Positions 16,432 through 22,904 of a DNA stretch of 39,083 bases are shown one piece after another. The stretch covers positions 1 through 39,083 of the forward strand of contig CAZSRZ010000046.1 of assembly GCA_964609085.1 (NCBI GenBank). The letters are read 5' to 3'. Under the pieces are notes generated by a model that was not told the origin of the DNA, did no database searches, and saw nothing but the letters and a program-made list of their open reading frames with translations. Position 1 is the first letter of the stretch. Every line of letters begins with the position of its first letter. The position numbers were made by a program, and so were the translations under genes. The stretch comes from JANPLG01 sp964609085. GTDB taxonomy: Bacteria > Armatimonadota > SYMT01.

Positions 16432-18515
16432 TGCCCCGTGTGCGGCTAGTGCCGGTCCTTGGGTTCGCGGTAGCCGTGCTCGCTCTCAGTGCCGCCCGCG
16501 GGCAGGAGGCCAGAGCTCCTGTCCCGGACGTGGTCGTTCGTGTCAACGAGGTCACGGGGCGATTCGTGCCGGAGCGGTTCAACAACCTGGCGACCGATGG
16601 GCTCTACGGCGTGCTGAATTCGCCGCTGGCCGATGCCGCGCTCGAGTGGGCCAGGGCAACGAGAGGGCTTTCGTACGTCCGATGCTGGAACTGGCTGGGG
16701 GATGGCTACTCTCGCAGCCAACCGAGGTGGCAAAGCGGATGTGGGGTCGTGCCGGCGGCGGGTGCCCCCGCGCGATTTGAGGCGCTGGAGCAGACCATCG
16801 ATGCCTTACTCACGGCCGGTGTCAAGCCGTGGATCGTGTGCGGGGCAATGCCGGACGCGCTCGCGGAGGGTCCGGTGCGTCGCAATGACGGTGGAGGCGG
16901 CATCAACGCTCCCCGCGACTACGAGCAGTACCGCGATTTGCTGACGCAGATGTTCAAGCGCCTCCTCAAGACCTACGGCGCGCGCGAGGTCCGCACGTGG
17001 TACTTCGAGGCGTGGGCCCAGCCGGACCACGAGGGCTCCTGGGCGCACGGGCGAGCGGCGCCGTTCGCCACGCCGGTCGAGGCGCCGCAGTGCGCACCGT
17101 TCCTTCGGCTTTACGATGCTTTCACTGCAGCCGCCGTGGCCGCCGATCGCAACCTGGCCGTTGGCGGGCCGGGGATTGCCGGCGATGAGAGCTTCCTCCG
17201 ACGCTTCCTGACCCACTGCACGACCGGCAAGAATGCGTTCACCGGGCAGCCGGTGGTGAGGCCCAGATTCGTGAGTTGGTGTGCCTACGGCTCCCCCGAA
17301 GCCATCGTTGCTCGGAACGCCACCCTGCGACGCCTGGTGGCCAAGGAGTTCCCCGAGCTGACGGGGTTGGAGTTTGCGGCGGTGGAGAGTACGGGTGGTC
17401 CGGGCTCGGAAACCGAGGCGGACCGAGTGGGGGAGGCAGCCCGGCTGGCGGCAGTGGTGATCCGCACGGCCGCATCGGATCAGCCGGTCGATTGGTACTT
17501 CCGCAGCGGGTGTCTCATCGACGAACAGTTCGATGGCGATCGTCCGCTGATCACGCGTCTGGGGCGGTTCACCGTGCCCACACCCGCGTTTCGCCTGGCA
17601 GGACTGCTGGAGAAACTGTCCAGCGAACGAGTGGCGACCTCCGTGCCCTCCGGCGTGCTGGCGCTGGCGACAGTGCCGGCCGGGAAGGCACTGAAGAGCA
17701 ATGCGCAGCTCCTCCTCTGTCGGGATCCGGGCACTGCCCCGGCGGGTGGAAAGCTCAAGGTGCGGTTCACCGGGCTTCCGGCGTCGCTGCTCAAACTTCC
17801 CGTGCGCGTTTACCTACCGGAACTGCATGGTGTCCACGAACAGTGGACTGCTGCGGGGATGCCGACGATTCGTGCCGAGGACTCGCCGGAGCGGCAGCGC
17901 CAATCGCAGAACGCCCTCGAGACCATCGCTCAGGCAATGCTCGGAGAGCGACCACTCGACGCCGATCGGATGCAGAACGACCTCGCTGTCAGAGGGGGTG
18001 AGGCGAGTCTGGAGATCGAGTTGGGTCCTGGCGGGACGGCACTTGTCACCCTGGGGACGGAACCGAGCTTCGACATCGCCGTGGGGCAGCGTGCCGAACG
18101 CCTGCGCAAGGCCCAGGATGAGTTTGCCGCCGCCGCGGAGTTGCAGGTCCGCGGTTCGCAGACCGCCGGCACCGCCACTCGCACCGATCTCTTCGAGAGA
18201 GCGGTCGCCGCGCTCCGCCAGATCCAGAACCGCTACGCCGACACGGCGTGGCGGAAGGCCGCGCTCGGGGCTCTGGAGGGAATCTATGAGCTCGATCTCA
18301 AGTCGCCCGAGCAGGCGGAGGCGGTACGGGGAGAGATACTCGCCCTGACGCTCACCGCGGACGAACGCCTGGCTCTGCTGCGGGGGCGGCGCGTGGCGGC
18401 CGCCCGTTCCGCCGACCAGGAGGCCGTGAGGAAGCTGACGGCAGAGATGGCGGGGTTGGAGAAGGCGGTGGCGGCGAGCAAAGTCTGGGCAGTCCGCCGC
18501 TACGAGGGTCCCTGA
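16431..18515 (+). CDS. secreted GH39-like (beta/alpha)8 protein lacking the usual acid/base Glu
   Basis: A 694-residue exported protein. The ATG at 16431 overlaps the dehydrogenase stop by one base and begins a signal peptide (LGFAVAVLALSAARGQ). The next ~400 residues follow the GH39 xylosidase/iduronidase layout: NLATDGLYGVLNSPLADA, a WNWLGDGYS strand, LLTAGVKPWIVCGAMPDALA, and WYFEAWAQPDHEGSW at 190-204. In GH39 the last motif is normally ..FE.WNEP.; here Ala196-Gln197 replace the Asn and catalytic Glu. A candidate nucleophile is Glu319 (FAAVEST). A beta-sandwich (about 430-550) and a helical C-terminal region (about 560-694, Ala/Glu/Arg-rich) follow. It could be an inactive carbohydrate-binding relative or use another acid. 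Family assignment is by motif only. Confidence 0.7.
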   Translation: MPRVRLVPVLGFAVAVLALSAARGQEARAPVPDVVVRVNEVTGRFVPERFNNLATDGLYGVLNSPLADAALEWARATRGLSYVRCWNWLGDGYSRSQPRWQSGCGVVPAAGAPARFEALEQTIDALLTAGVKPWIVCGAMPDALAEGPVRRNDGGGGINAPRDYEQYRDLLTQMFKRLLKTYGAREVRTWYFEAWAQPDHEGSWAHGRAAPFATPVEAPQCAPFLRLYDAFTAAAVAADRNLAVGGPGIAGDESFLRRFLTHCTTGKNAFTGQPVVRPRFVSWCAYGSPEAIVARNATLRRLVAKEFPELTGLEFAAVESTGGPGSETEADRVGEAARLAAVVIRTAASDQPVDWYFRSGCLIDEQFDGDRPLITRLGRFTVPTPAFRLAGLLEKLSSERVATSVPSGVLALATVPAGKALKSNAQLLLCRDPGTAPAGGKLKVRFTGLPASLLKLPVRVYLPELHGVHEQWTAAGMPTIRAEDSPERQRQSQNALETIAQAMLGERPLDADRMQNDLAVRGGEASLEIELGPGGTALVTLGTEPSFDIAVGQRAERLRKAQDEFAAAAELQVRGSQTAGTATRTDLFERAVAALRQIQNRYADTAWRKAALGALEGIYELDLKSPEQAEAVRGEILALTLTADERLALLRGRRVAAARSADQEAVRKLTAEMAGLEKAVAASKVWAVRRYEGP

Positions 18516-18534
18516 GGCGGCACGCTCCTTCCGA

Positions 18535-19314
18535 GTGATGGCCATCGGCGACATCGTCGGCCAACCGGGTCGGCGGGCGTTCTCGATTCTCGCGCGCGAT
18601 CTCATCCGCGCGCACCAGGTTGATTGGACCGTTGTGAATTGCGAGAACGCCGCCGCGGGATTCGGCGCGACGCCCGAGGTGGTCACCGAACTTTTCTGCA
18701 GCGGCGCTCAGTGTCTGACCAGCGGAAACCACATCTGGAAGCACCGCACCATCTACGCGACCCTCGAGGCCGAACCGCGCCTACTGCGCCCCGCCAACTA
18801 CCCATCCGGGGCACCTGGGCGCGGATTTGGGGTCTACGACGCTCCTGGGGGGTACGTGGCTGTGATCAATCTCATGGGTCGCCATGGATTTGAGGGCCTC
18901 GACTGCCCCTTCCGCCGGTTCGACGAGATTCACGAGGAAGCCGCGGCGGCGAGCGCGGTCATCCTCGTCGACTTCCATGCCGAAAGCACCGCCGAGAAGG
19001 CCGCCTTTGCGCATTACGTGGACGGCCGCGCCTCGGTAGTCTGGGGCACCCACACCCACGTACAGACGGCTGACGAGCGGATCCTCGCCGGCGGAACGGC
19101 GTTCATCACCGACCTGGGAATGACGGGTCCGGAGGACAGCGTGATCGGCGTAGCGAAAGAGATCAGTATCGGGCGCTTCCGAAGTGCCCTGCCCGCGCGC
19201 TTCGACGTAGCGGAGGGCAGGGCGTTGCTGTGCGGTGTCGTCGCGGAAGTTGACGGAGAGACGGGTCGTGCGATCCGAATCCGGCGCATCCAGGAGCGTG
19301 TCGAGTGCGTCTAA
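18535..19314 (+). CDS. YmdB/TIGR00282-type metallophosphoesterase
   Basis: A 259-residue dinuclear metal phosphoesterase of the YmdB family, whose characterised members cleave 2',3'- or 3',5'-cyclic nucleotides. All metal-site blocks are present: GDIVGQPGR (Asp near residue 6), NCENAAAGFG, SGNHIWKH, VDFHAES and GTHTHVQTAD. GTG 18535 and ATG 18538 are both possible starts; neither has a good ribosome-binding site, and translation may depend on the GH39-like gene ending 19 bases upstream. In Bacillota this gene follows rny, which is not the case here. No signal peptide, so cytoplasmic. Confidence 0.9.
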   Translation: MMAIGDIVGQPGRRAFSILARDLIRAHQVDWTVVNCENAAAGFGATPEVVTELFCSGAQCLTSGNHIWKHRTIYATLEAEPRLLRPANYPSGAPGRGFGVYDAPGGYVAVINLMGRHGFEGLDCPFRRFDEIHEEAAAASAVILVDFHAESTAEKAAFAHYVDGRASVVWGTHTHVQTADERILAGGTAFITDLGMTGPEDSVIGVAKEISIGRFRSALPARFDVAEGRALLCGVVAEVDGETGRAIRIRRIQERVECV

Positions 19315-19391
19315 TGTGGCAGTTGCACGCCGGCCTGGAACGGAACGGCATCGGCGGAAGTCAGTAAGGTCACTGGGCAGGTGGGGGCAAG

Positions 19392-20441
19392 ATGATGCGA
19401 AGAAGCCGGACGGCGATAATTTTGAGCGCGCTCTTTGGGGTTGCGGGGGTACTGGCGCTGTCCGTGCCGGGCACTGCCCAGCAGCCGGGGGTGAAAAACG
19501 TCGAACTGTACACCGGAGGCGACCCCGAGGCCGAAGGCGTGAAGTTGGGCGGTTGGGGGAGCGGGTCAGCCACGGAAGACCGCAGCGTGAAGGGTCCCGG
19601 TGAGCAATCGATCAAGATCGAGACCAGCGGGTTCTACTCTGGAGCCCGGATCCAGTTTGTGAAGCCCCGCGAGCTTACGGATCAGAAAGCCGATCCCTTC
19701 GGCTTCCTGCAGTTCACCATCAAGTTCCAGCCCGGACGAATCAGTCAGCGCTCCGGCTCGGGTGGGTCGGGCGGGCCCGGCCCGGGTGGACTGCCCGGTC
19801 CGGCGGGCATAGGCGACATGGGCCTGAGCGGCGGCGGTGGGTTTGGTCCCGGCGGCGGCGGATTTGGCCCCGGCCCGGCAGGCTCGCCCGAATCCCTGGC
19901 TCCGGACACGCGGCGGATGAAGATCGTGCTGCGGGCCACCGAGGGCACTTTCATCGCTACCAACTTCCCCGTGACGCTTGTGGGCGCCCAAGAGGAAGGC
20001 TGGTCAGTCGTCGCCGTGCCGTTCGTGGCCTTCAAGGGCCTGGAGAAATCCGACACGCTGAAGGTGGAGGAAATCCGGCTCTTCGGTGACTCGAAGGACA
20101 CGTTCTGGGTCGGCGAAATCCGCACGACCACTGACGACGAGCCGATCAACGTGGACGCGCTGGATGAACTGGAAGTCGCCGTGGGCGACCCAACGGAGTT
20201 CGTTGCTGCGGCGACCGGTGGAATCTCTCCGCTCCAGTACTCCTGGGACTTTGACCTCTCAGACGGTATCCAGGAAGACGCTACAGGCCCGTTCGTGGTC
20301 CACGTCTTCCGGAACGGCAGCCGTCCGGTCCCCGGCCAGCCTAACGAGCTTCAGCCCTACGTCGTCACGCTGACGGTGCGGGACCTCAGTGGTGCCAAGC
20401 GCCCGGTCCGTCGGCAGACGAACATCATCGTCAACCCGTGA
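19392..20441 (+). CDS. secreted protein with jelly-roll-like N-terminus, glycine-rich linker and PKD domain
   Basis: A 349-residue exported protein. It starts at ATG 19392 after a GGTGGGGG stretch, with a signal peptide of about 32 residues. Residues 35-115 resemble a carbohydrate-binding jelly roll (VELYTGGDPEAEGVKLGGWG, GEQSIKIETSGFYSGARIQF). A 50-residue Gly/Pro-rich linker interrupts this sheet (about 118-168), which then resumes with MKIVLRATEG. The last ~90 residues are a PKD-type domain (TGGISPLQYSWDFD ... VTLTVRDLSGAKRPV). The combination suggests a surface or secreted adhesive or polysaccharide-binding protein. No enzyme domain was seen. Two hairpins downstream close this transcription unit. 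Confidence 0.75.
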   Translation: MMRRSRTAIILSALFGVAGVLALSVPGTAQQPGVKNVELYTGGDPEAEGVKLGGWGSGSATEDRSVKGPGEQSIKIETSGFYSGARIQFVKPRELTDQKADPFGFLQFTIKFQPGRISQRSGSGGSGGPGPGGLPGPAGIGDMGLSGGGGFGPGGGGFGPGPAGSPESLAPDTRRMKIVLRATEGTFIATNFPVTLVGAQEEGWSVVAVPFVAFKGLEKSDTLKVEEIRLFGDSKDTFWVGEIRTTTDDEPINVDALDELEVAVGDPTEFVAAATGGISPLQYSWDFDLSDGIQEDATGPFVVHVFRNGSRPVPGQPNELQPYVVTLTVRDLSGAKRPVRRQTNIIVNP

Positions 20442-20446
20442 TCGGT

Positions 20447-20493
20447 GGTCGGGAGGGGCGGTGTCGACCACCAACCCTCCCGATCCCCCTTTT
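20447..20493 (+). terminator. hairpin terminator after the PKD-domain gene
   Basis: TCGGGAGGG at 20449-20457 pairs perfectly with CCCTCCCGA at 20475-20483. The stem is followed within seven bases by a short T4 run at 20490-20493. It starts eight bases after the upstream stop codon. Confidence 0.6.
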
Positions 20494-20547
20494 CGAAACC
20501 CGGCGCAACATCTCGGGGTTGTCGGCGTCTATTCTGCACGTGGCGGA

Positions 20548-20573
20548 GCGGCCGAACGACCGGCCGCCTTTTT
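20548..20573 (+). terminator. intrinsic terminator upstream of the BlaI operon
   Basis: GCGGCCG (20548-20554) and CGGCCGC (20561-20567) form a perfect 7-bp stem with a six-base loop, followed by a C and five T (20569-20573). This is a classical rho-independent terminator and separates the BlaI operon from upstream transcription. Confidence 0.8.
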
Positions 20574-20583
20574 GTTCTCGCTG

Positions 20584-20617
20584 TCTACTATGGGGACAGT
20601 ACTGGGGTCGTAGTAGA
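20584..20617. promoter_or_regulatory. candidate BlaI operator: long dyad overlapping the blaI start
   Basis: TCTACTA at 20584-20590 and TAGTAGA at 20611-20617 are perfect inverted repeats. The octamer CAGTACTG at 20597-20604 is itself palindromic and shares exactly the same centre (between 20600 and 20601). The right arm runs into the A of the blaI ATG. A weak -10-like TACTAT lies at 20586-20591, but no good -35 was seen. Many BlaI/MecI-family repressors bind TAC/GTA-type dyads at their own promoters, so autoregulation is likely. Confidence 0.6.
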
Positions 20618-21021
20618 TGACCGAAGCCTACATCGAGATCGGTGCGCTCCAGATCCGCGTGCTTCGGTCGCTCTGGCAGCGAGGGAGCGGCACCGTCCAC
20701 GAAGTGCTGCGGGACTTCCCCGAGCCGGACCGCCCCGCCTACACGACCATCCTGCACGTCCTGCGGACTCTCGAGCGCCGGGGATTGGTGGCGCACACGC
20801 CGGAACACCGGCAGCATCGCTATCGGCCCGTCGTGGGTCCGGATGCCGTGGAAGCCGGAGCGCTGAACGGATTGCTGGCCCGGATTTTCGCTGGATCCGC
20901 GGAGCAACTCGTTGCCCGGTTGCTGGAGACGGCGCCGCTGGACCCAGCGGAGTTGGACGGCATCCGCCGCTTGATCGAGGAACGGGAAGCCGAACTCGCG
21001 GCGAAGGGGCTTGCGCCATGA
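20617..21021 (+). CDS. BlaI/MecI-family transcriptional repressor
   Basis: A 134-residue winged-helix repressor. Residues about 8-80 form the DNA-binding domain (LQIRVLRSLWQRGSGTVHEVLRD, then YTTILHVLRTLERRGLVAHTPE and a RHRYRP-type wing). The helical dimerisation part contains LLARIFAGSAEQLVARLLE (about 88-106), typical of BlaI relatives outside Bacillota. In characterised systems, BlaR1/MecR1 signalling leads to cleavage of the repressor. The stop overlaps the start of the M56-type gene in ATGA, as expected for a BlaI-BlaR1 pair. A dyad overlaps its own start codon. It probably controls the whole nine-gene operon (inference from spacing). Confidence 0.93.
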   Translation: MTEAYIEIGALQIRVLRSLWQRGSGTVHEVLRDFPEPDRPAYTTILHVLRTLERRGLVAHTPEHRQHRYRPVVGPDAVEAGALNGLLARIFAGSAEQLVARLLETAPLDPAELDGIRRLIEEREAELAAKGLAP

Positions 21022-22736
21022 TTGGTACCGCGACAGTGCTGGTCGGCAGTTCGCTGCACGCGGCCGAATTGTGGGCGAGGTTCCTCGTGACCAACTGGCT
21101 GTGGGGCTCCGTGGTGATCCTCGCGGCCGGGCTCGGACTGAGCCGGATCGGCACTGCCGGCCCGCGGGCACGGCACGGGCTGCTGCTGGCATCGTTGTTG
21201 ATCGCGGCTCTCCTGCCGCTGCTGAAGGCCGCGGTCACGCCGCGTACAGCCTTGCCGCCACCGACGCTGCCGACCCTCGTATCTGTGGCCGGCGTGCGAC
21301 CGGTCGCCGCACCGGGTCACGCGCTGGCTGCTGGCCCTGCGTTGGCCCCGCGCGGTCTGCCTTTGCGCTCCGACCCGCGACCGGTCCAGTTCTGGGGATT
21401 GTGCATCGCCGCCCTCCTCGCCGCGGGTGCGGGTTTCCGCCTAACGAAACTCCTTCACGGTCTCGCAGTGGTGGCCGGCTGGCGTCGGGGGGCCACGCGA
21501 CTTGAGCATCCCGCCACGGGGGCACCGGGTGGGCCTGTGTTGGGCGTCGTGGATGTGTGGGTCAGTCCNNNNNNNNNNNNNNNNNNNNNNNNNNNNNNNN
21601 NNNNNNNNNNNNNNNNNNNNNNNNNNNNNNNNNNNNNNNNNNNNNNNNNNNNNNNNNNNNNNNNNNNNGTGCTCGCCGAGGGCGGCGACGGCACGGCCTA
21701 CGCCCGAACGCTGCTGCGGGTGATGGAGCACGCTCGGGAGTCCGGGACCGACCGGGTCGTCTGTCGGTTCGGCCTGAGGCACAGCGACCTCCATCGGCGG
21801 ATCACCACCATCCTGGCCGGCGGTCGCCGCGCATCACACCTGGCGATCGGCTCCACTGCTGCGCTGTCCCTCTGTATCGCGTCATCCGTCCTGGCTGTGG
21901 ATCTAGGAAGCCGGCCGCGCACAGCGAGTCCCGCCCCGCCGGCGCGGCTTGCGCGGGCCGACCCACGCCGGCGGCCGCCCCGGTCGCTGGTAGCTCGCCG
22001 GCCGGCGCAGGCAGTCCGCCTGCGGCGTCCTGGCTCCCGTCCGGTCCGGGAACTGCTGGCTACGGCGGCCTTTCCAGCCCCCTCGTCCACCAACCCGCCG
22101 GAGACCGTCTATATCCAGTTGGGCGACGACGCGGCTCAACCTGCCGCGCCGGCAGACCGGGTCCCGAGCGAGTCGCACGTCGTGGTCTTTCTCCTGGACA
22201 TTTCATCCAGCATGCGCGGCTACCACGCCGCGGCCGTACGTGAGATCCTCCGTCAGATCGAGGCCCTTCCGCCCGGCGACCTCTTCAACGTGATGGCATT
22301 CTCGTCTGCTGTCCGGGCTTTCGCGGAGAGTCCGGTGACTCCAGGGGAGGACAGCCTCGCCGGTGCCCGAGCCTGGCTGAATGGGTTGACGACGGAGGTC
22401 GGCACCGACCTGGAACTTGCGCTGGGTACCGCTCTCGCGAGTGCGGGAGTCACGGCAGTGGTGCTGATCACGGACGGTCTGCCGTCCAGCGGGGCTCGTG
22501 GGCCGGTGGAGTTGGTCTCCGCAGTGCAGCGTCAAAACCGCTGGGGAGCGCGGATTCTCCCGATCTCGCCCGGTCCCGCGAACGTCTCGGAGGGAGAGGC
22601 AACGCTCTCCGCCATCGCGGCCAGCTCCCAGGGGCAGCTCCGCGGGATCCGACCGGAGGCTCCCCGCGTCCTGGGTACGGAGGGCGGGGATCGGCCGATT
22701 TCGGGCGCACCCGATGACAGGCGAGAAAGCCAGTAG
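21018..22736 (+). CDS. BlaR1-like M56 membrane protein fused to a C-terminal VWA domain (interrupted by a gap)
   Basis: The gene starts at ATG 21018, overlapping blaI by four bases. The N-terminal ~180 residues have hydrophobic helices of the M56/BlaR1 type (LWGSVVILAAGLGLS, HGLLLASLLIAALLP, FWGLCIAALLAAGAGF, then PVLGVVDVWVS). The sequence enters 100 N at 21569-21668, so the M56 HExxH site cannot be seen and the true length is unknown. After the gap come YARTLLRVMEHARE, LHRRITTILAGG and another membrane helix, typical of the end of M56 domains. Instead of a penicillin-binding sensor, the protein continues with ~70 Arg/Pro-rich residues and a VWA domain. This has a complete MIDAS: DISSS (from 22197), GTDLE and ITDG. 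The VWA probably lies outside the membrane. Reading frames on both sides agree, but only by gap convention. Confidence 0.82.
   Translation: MIGTATVLVGSSLHAAELWARFLVTNWLWGSVVILAAGLGLSRIGTAGPRARHGLLLASLLIAALLPLLKAAVTPRTALPPPTLPTLVSVAGVRPVAAPGHALAAGPALAPRGLPLRSDPRPVQFWGLCIAALLAAGAGFRLTKLLHGLAVVAGWRRGATRLEHPATGAPGGPVLGVVDVWVSXXXXXXXXXXXXXXXXXXXXXXXXXXXXXXXXXXVLAEGGDGTAYARTLLRVMEHARESGTDRVVCRFGLRHSDLHRRITTILAGGRRASHLAIGSTAALSLCIASSVLAVDLGSRPRTASPAPPARLARADPRRRPPRSLVARRPAQAVRLRRPGSRPVRELLATAAFPAPSSTNPPETVYIQLGDDAAQPAAPADRVPSESHVVVFLLDISSSMRGYHAAAVREILRQIEALPPGDLFNVMAFSSAVRAFAESPVTPGEDSLAGARAWLNGLTTEVGTDLELALGTALASAGVTAVVLITDGLPSSGARGPVELVSAVQRQNRWGARILPISPGPANVSEGEATLSAIAASSQGQLRGIRPEAPRVLGTEGGDRPISGAPDDRRESQ
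21569..21668. other. assembly gap (100 N)
   Basis: Exactly 100 N, the usual placeholder for a scaffold gap of unknown length. It removes the part of the M56 domain expected to hold the zinc-protease motif. Confidence 0.95.
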
Positions 22737-22743
22737 GATCACC

Positions 22744-22887
22744 ATGACGGACGAGAGCGAGCGAGCGAGTGGAGGCGAGAACCGGGGTGGCCGGGAGTGG
22801 GTGGGTGCGATCCTCTCGTTACTCGGCGTGCTGCTCGGCGCGATGGCGGTTCTGTGGTTGAGCTACTGGTTGTTGGCGCGAGGATGA
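22744..22887 (+). CDS. 47-residue single-pass membrane protein
   Basis: A small protein with a charged N-terminus (about 19 residues rich in Glu, Arg and Gly) and one membrane helix (VGAILSLLGVLLGAMAVLWLSYWLL). ATG 22744 has an AGGA site five bases upstream, and it lies seven bases after the previous stop. Another in-frame ATG overlaps its stop (22884). Position in a tight operon, codon use and a single clear helix support it being real. It may be a small subunit or assembly partner of the adjacent ExbB/ExbD-type complex (inference). Confidence 0.6.
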   Translation: MTDESERASGGENRGGREWVGAILSLLGVLLGAMAVLWLSYWLLARG

Positions 22888-22904
22888 TGCGTGGAGGAAC
22901 GGCG

